64,000 nt of DNA from Ruminococcaceae bacterium BL-6. Its GTDB lineage: Bacteria; Bacillota; Clostridia; Oscillospirales; Acutalibacteraceae. Below the pieces are notes generated by a model that was not told the DNA's origin, did not search any database, and saw only the letters and a program-made list of their open reading frames with translations. A program made the position numbers and the translations under genes. Positions 61,712 to 64,000 of the stretch are shown piece after piece (positions within the stretch are counted from its first letter, which is position 1; each line of letters opens with the position of its first letter). The DNA lies in NCBI GenBank assembly GCA_902810075.1, contig LR778135.1, positions 310,001 through 374,000 of the forward strand. Direction: 5' to 3'.

Positions 61712-62626
61712 ATGAACCAGAAAATCGCACAGCGGCTTGCAGCGGCCGTTCTGACCGTTTCATTGCTGTCGGGCGGCACGGCGGCCGCGGCCGATGGCCC
61801 GGCGCCCCGGCGTGACGCCACCCTGATCTACGGCGGCGACAACAAAATCGTCGTGACGCCGACGGACCTGAACCTTTTTCAGGAAGGGATGATGCCGGGC
61901 GGGGAATCGTCGCAGAAGCTCTGGCTGCGCAACGATTACGGCGCGTCGGTGAACGTTTATGTCCGCGCGGAAAGCGCCGGGGATGAAACGTCCGGTTTTC
62001 CCCTGGAACTGCAGAAGAGCCTTCTGGAAAAGCTGAAAATGACGGTTTCCGTCCGGGTCGGAACCGGGCAGAGCCTGGTTCGCTACGACGGAGCGGCATC
62101 TGGAGTGGTCGGGGCGGCCGGAAGCCTGACTCCTTCGGCGGACGCCCCGTACGGCCTTCTGCTCGGCCGGCTTTCTTCCGGCGGGGCGGCGGACATGACG
62201 GTGACGGTTTCGGCGCCGCAGAGCCTTGGAAACGAGTACCAGGACGCCGCCGCGAAGGTCAGATGGGTTTTTACCTGCGACGCGGATAAAAAGTCCGGCG
62301 GAGGCGGAGGTGGCGGCGGGGGAAATCCCGGCGGGGGCTCCGGGGTGATCGTGGACCCCACCGTTAGCATCCCGGAAGAGAGTATCCCGGACAGCGGCGT
62401 GCCCCTCGACCCCGGGAATCCCGCCGGCTCTGTCAGTTCGGGCGGCTCCGGGGGTGGTTCCGGGGAGGAAATCATTCCCGACGAGGAGATCCCGCTGATC
62501 GACGCGCCCGGCACGGGGCCGAAGACGGGGGACGAGAACAACGCCCCGCTGGTTGCGGCGCTGTTCGTGCTTTCCGGCCTTTGCGCGGCCCTGCTCTTCC
62601 GCCTTCACAGGCGCGAAAACAAGTAA
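61712..62626 (+). CDS. Cell-wall-anchored protein with PKTG sorting signal
   Basis: A 304-residue surface protein. It has a signal peptide (to about ADG, residue 29) and a beta-rich domain of about 160 residues (PTDLNLFQEGMMPGGESSQKLWLRNDYGASVNVYVRAES region, resembling the matrix/spore-coat style of TasA-locus proteins). A poly-Gly and Gly/Ser/Pro linker follows, and the C-terminus is GPKTGD (about 269), a transmembrane helix (PLVAALFVLSGLCAALLF) and RRENK. The signal resembles the (S/N/P)PxTG motif used by clostridial class B sortases, so the SrtB encoded at 48290 is its likely anchor enzyme. The ATG at 61712 has AAAGGA 9 nt upstream. Terminator at 62642-62673. Confidence 0.82.
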   Translation: MNQKIAQRLAAAVLTVSLLSGGTAAAADGPAPRRDATLIYGGDNKIVVTPTDLNLFQEGMMPGGESSQKLWLRNDYGASVNVYVRAESAGDETSGFPLELQKSLLEKLKMTVSVRVGTGQSLVRYDGAASGVVGAAGSLTPSADAPYGLLLGRLSSGGAADMTVTVSAPQSLGNEYQDAAAKVRWVFTCDADKKSGGGGGGGGGNPGGGSGVIVDPTVSIPEESIPDSGVPLDPGNPAGSVSSGGSGGGSGEEIIPDEEIPLIDAPGTGPKTGDENNAPLVAALFVLSGLCAALLFRLHRRENK

Positions 62627-62641
62627 ATCAAATTTTCCGCA

Positions 62642-62673
62642 CAGGATGCCCGCTTCGGGGCATCCTGTTTTTT
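62642..62673 (+). terminator. Terminator of the VWA-SipW-TasA surface operon
   Basis: CAGGATGCCC (62642-62651) pairs with GGGCATCCTG (62658-62667), followed by TTTTTT. Confidence 0.9.
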
Positions 62674-62816
62674 GCTTCTCCTCGGGCAATAGCAACAAAG
62701 CCCGGCCGCGCGGATCAATTTTTTATACGCTTTTTCTATTTTATCAGGGGGAAAAATATGATAGAATAAAGCGAAACAACAAACTGGCCGCTCGGTCGGC
62801 CGGATCGGGGGAATCA

Positions 62817-64000
62817 ATGGTTATCAGGGTGTTTGTGGAAAAAAAGCCGGGGTTCGACGTGGAGGCCCGGCATTTGAAAGCCGACTTGGTGCAGAATCTG
62901 GGGATTTCGGGGCTCCGGGATGTCCGCCTGATCAACCGGTACGACGTCGCCGGGCTGACAAGAGAGGAGTTTGAGGGCGCGCGCGACACCATCTTTTCAG
63001 AGAAAAACGTGGACGACGTGTATGACGAGGAATATCCTTTGCCGCAGGGATACCGCGTTTTCGCGATGGAATACCTGCCCGGGCAGTACGATCAGCGGGC
63101 GGATTCGGCGGCGCAGTGCGTCCAGCTTCTGACGCAGGGCGAGCGCCCACAGGTGGTCACCGCCCGCGTGGTCGCCCTTTCGGGGGAGATTACCGACGCG
63201 GAATTCGAGAAGGCCCGGAATTATCTCGTCAACCCCGTGGAAGCAAGGCTGGCTTCGCTCGACAAGCCGGAATCGCTCGACATGAAGGCCGACGTCCCGC
63301 CGGATGTGGCGCGTGTCGCCGGATTCACCGCATGGGATGACGAAAAGCTCGCGCGCTATTACGATTCCATGGGCTTTGCCATGAGCATGGAAGACCTGCT
63401 GTTCTGCCGCGATTATTTCAAAAAGGAAGGGCGCGACCCTTCGGTGACGGAGCTTCGCGTGATCGACACCTACTGGTCGGATCACTGCCGCCACACCACG
63501 TTCGCGACGCGCCTTGAGAAGATCGGGATCGAGAAAGGGGCGCTTTCCGCCGCGATCGAGCGGGCGCTCGCCGCCTATTACGACGCCCGGCGCGAGGTAT
63601 ACGGGGAAACCGACCGCCCCGTGTGCCTGATGGACATGGCCACCATCGGTATGAAGCTGCTGCGCGGGCGCGGGCTGATCCCGGACCTTGACGTCAGCGA
63701 AGAGATCAACGCCTGCTCCATCGAGGTGCCCGTCGAGATCGACGGAAGAACCGAGCGGTGGCTGGTCCAGTTCAAAAACGAGACCCACAACCACCCGACC
63801 GAAATCGAGCCGTTCGGCGGCGCGGCCACCTGTCTGGGCGGCGCGATCCGCGACCCGCTTTCCGGCAGGGCCTACGTCTATCAGGCCATGCGCGTCACCG
63901 GCTCCGGCGATCCGCGCACTTCGTTTGAGGACACGCTCCCCGGAAAGCTCCCGACGCGCAAGATCACGGCCGGCGCGGCGCAGGGGTACAGCTCCTATGG
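62817..64000 (+). CDS. purL: Phosphoribosylformylglycinamidine synthase (5' part; runs off the window)
   Basis: The first 394 codons of a large single-chain FGAM synthase, the fourth step of purine synthesis (FGAR plus glutamine and ATP to FGAM). The N-terminal PurS-like region (MVIRVFVEKKPGFDVEARHL) is followed by the PurL catalytic domain with DTYWSDHCRHTTF (about 218-230) and KNETHNHPTEIEPFGGAATCLGG, which bind ATP/FGAR. The full protein in clostridia is about 1,200 or more residues with a C-terminal glutaminase. The ATG at 62817 has GGGGG about 6 nt upstream. No purine riboswitch is recognised in the short leader; a weak TATGAT lies near 62756. Confidence 0.95.
   Translation, partial: MVIRVFVEKKPGFDVEARHLKADLVQNLGISGLRDVRLINRYDVAGLTREEFEGARDTIFSEKNVDDVYDEEYPLPQGYRVFAMEYLPGQYDQRADSAAQCVQLLTQGERPQVVTARVVALSGEITDAEFEKARNYLVNPVEARLASLDKPESLDMKADVPPDVARVAGFTAWDDEKLARYYDSMGFAMSMEDLLFCRDYFKKEGRDPSVTELRVIDTYWSDHCRHTTFATRLEKIGIEKGALSAAIERALAAYYDARREVYGETDRPVCLMDMATIGMKLLRGRGLIPDLDVSEEINACSIEVPVEIDGRTERWLVQFKNETHNHPTEIEPFGGAATCLGGAIRDPLSGRAYVYQAMRVTGSGDPRTSFEDTLPGKLPTRKITAGAAQGYSSY

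Overview
The window comes from a high-GC (roughly 60% in genes), anaerobic, endospore-forming Firmicute, most likely a member of the Oscillospiraceae/Ruminococcaceae. This is an inference from several genes: pyruvate:ferredoxin oxidoreductase, pyruvate phosphate dikinase, the forespore spoVAC-spoVAD pair, a clostridial prs-pth-mfd cluster, an NADP-dependent secondary alcohol dehydrogenase of the C. beijerinckii type, and Gram-positive surface systems (sortase B, SipW/TasA, lipoproteins). No rRNA, tRNA or CRISPR array was found.

1-28 kb is mostly core genome. In order it holds a CNNM/CorC membrane protein, nifJ, spoVAC-spoVAD, a phosphohexomutase, a lone ABC ATPase, an 80-residue protein behind a perfect-consensus promoter, and a secreted metallo-beta-lactamase-fold hydrolase. 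These are followed by an amino-acid binding lipoprotein, a low-complexity membrane protein, a DegV protein, a flavodoxin/ferredoxin protein and an MgtC-like protein. The minus-strand cluster glmU(frameshifted)-prs-pth-mfd-prsA-like comes next, then ppdK, tadA and a CPBP protease.

29-44 kb is accessory and patchy. It has an IS5-like element with TTA target duplications and a likely -1 frameshift, then an MFS/ChrB-like/DUF1232 operon behind a 19-bp perfect palindrome. A TlpA thioredoxin is paired with an N-terminally truncated CcdA. Next come VOC, ribbon-helix-helix, macrodomain and AAA-ATPase genes, a cobalamin riboswitch driving a binding protein/permease/ATPase transporter, msrAB, a zinc-phospholipase-C-like gene and a truncated UMF1-type transporter. 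A tandem structured repeat carrying three TGTTATAAT boxes precedes a nitroreductase gene, and the secondary alcohol dehydrogenase follows.

44.4-48.1 kb is a FokI-type type IIS restriction-modification system: a two-domain adenine methyltransferase followed by a nuclease that resembles FokI along its whole length. Four copies of the presumed recognition site GGATG lie within 48 bp over the methylase promoter.

48.3-62.6 kb is a large cell-surface locus. On the minus strand a BTAD/SARP-like regulator with a degenerate GGDEF-like C-terminus leads into a transglutaminase lipoprotein, PilC, several pilin-like proteins, a PilT ATPase, an unknown protein and class B sortase. Divergently, on the plus strand, lie a VWA/Cna-B surface protein, SipW signal peptidase, two TasA/CalY-like proteins and a PKTG-anchored protein. 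Three promoters here (two before the VWA gene, one before the unknown protein/sortase pair) share one geometry: two TGTGAC hexamers 11 bp apart and a -10 box exactly 10 nt after the second. That is the layout expected of an OmpR/PhoB/SARP-type activator, and the adjacent BTAD regulator is the obvious candidate. The window ends inside purL.
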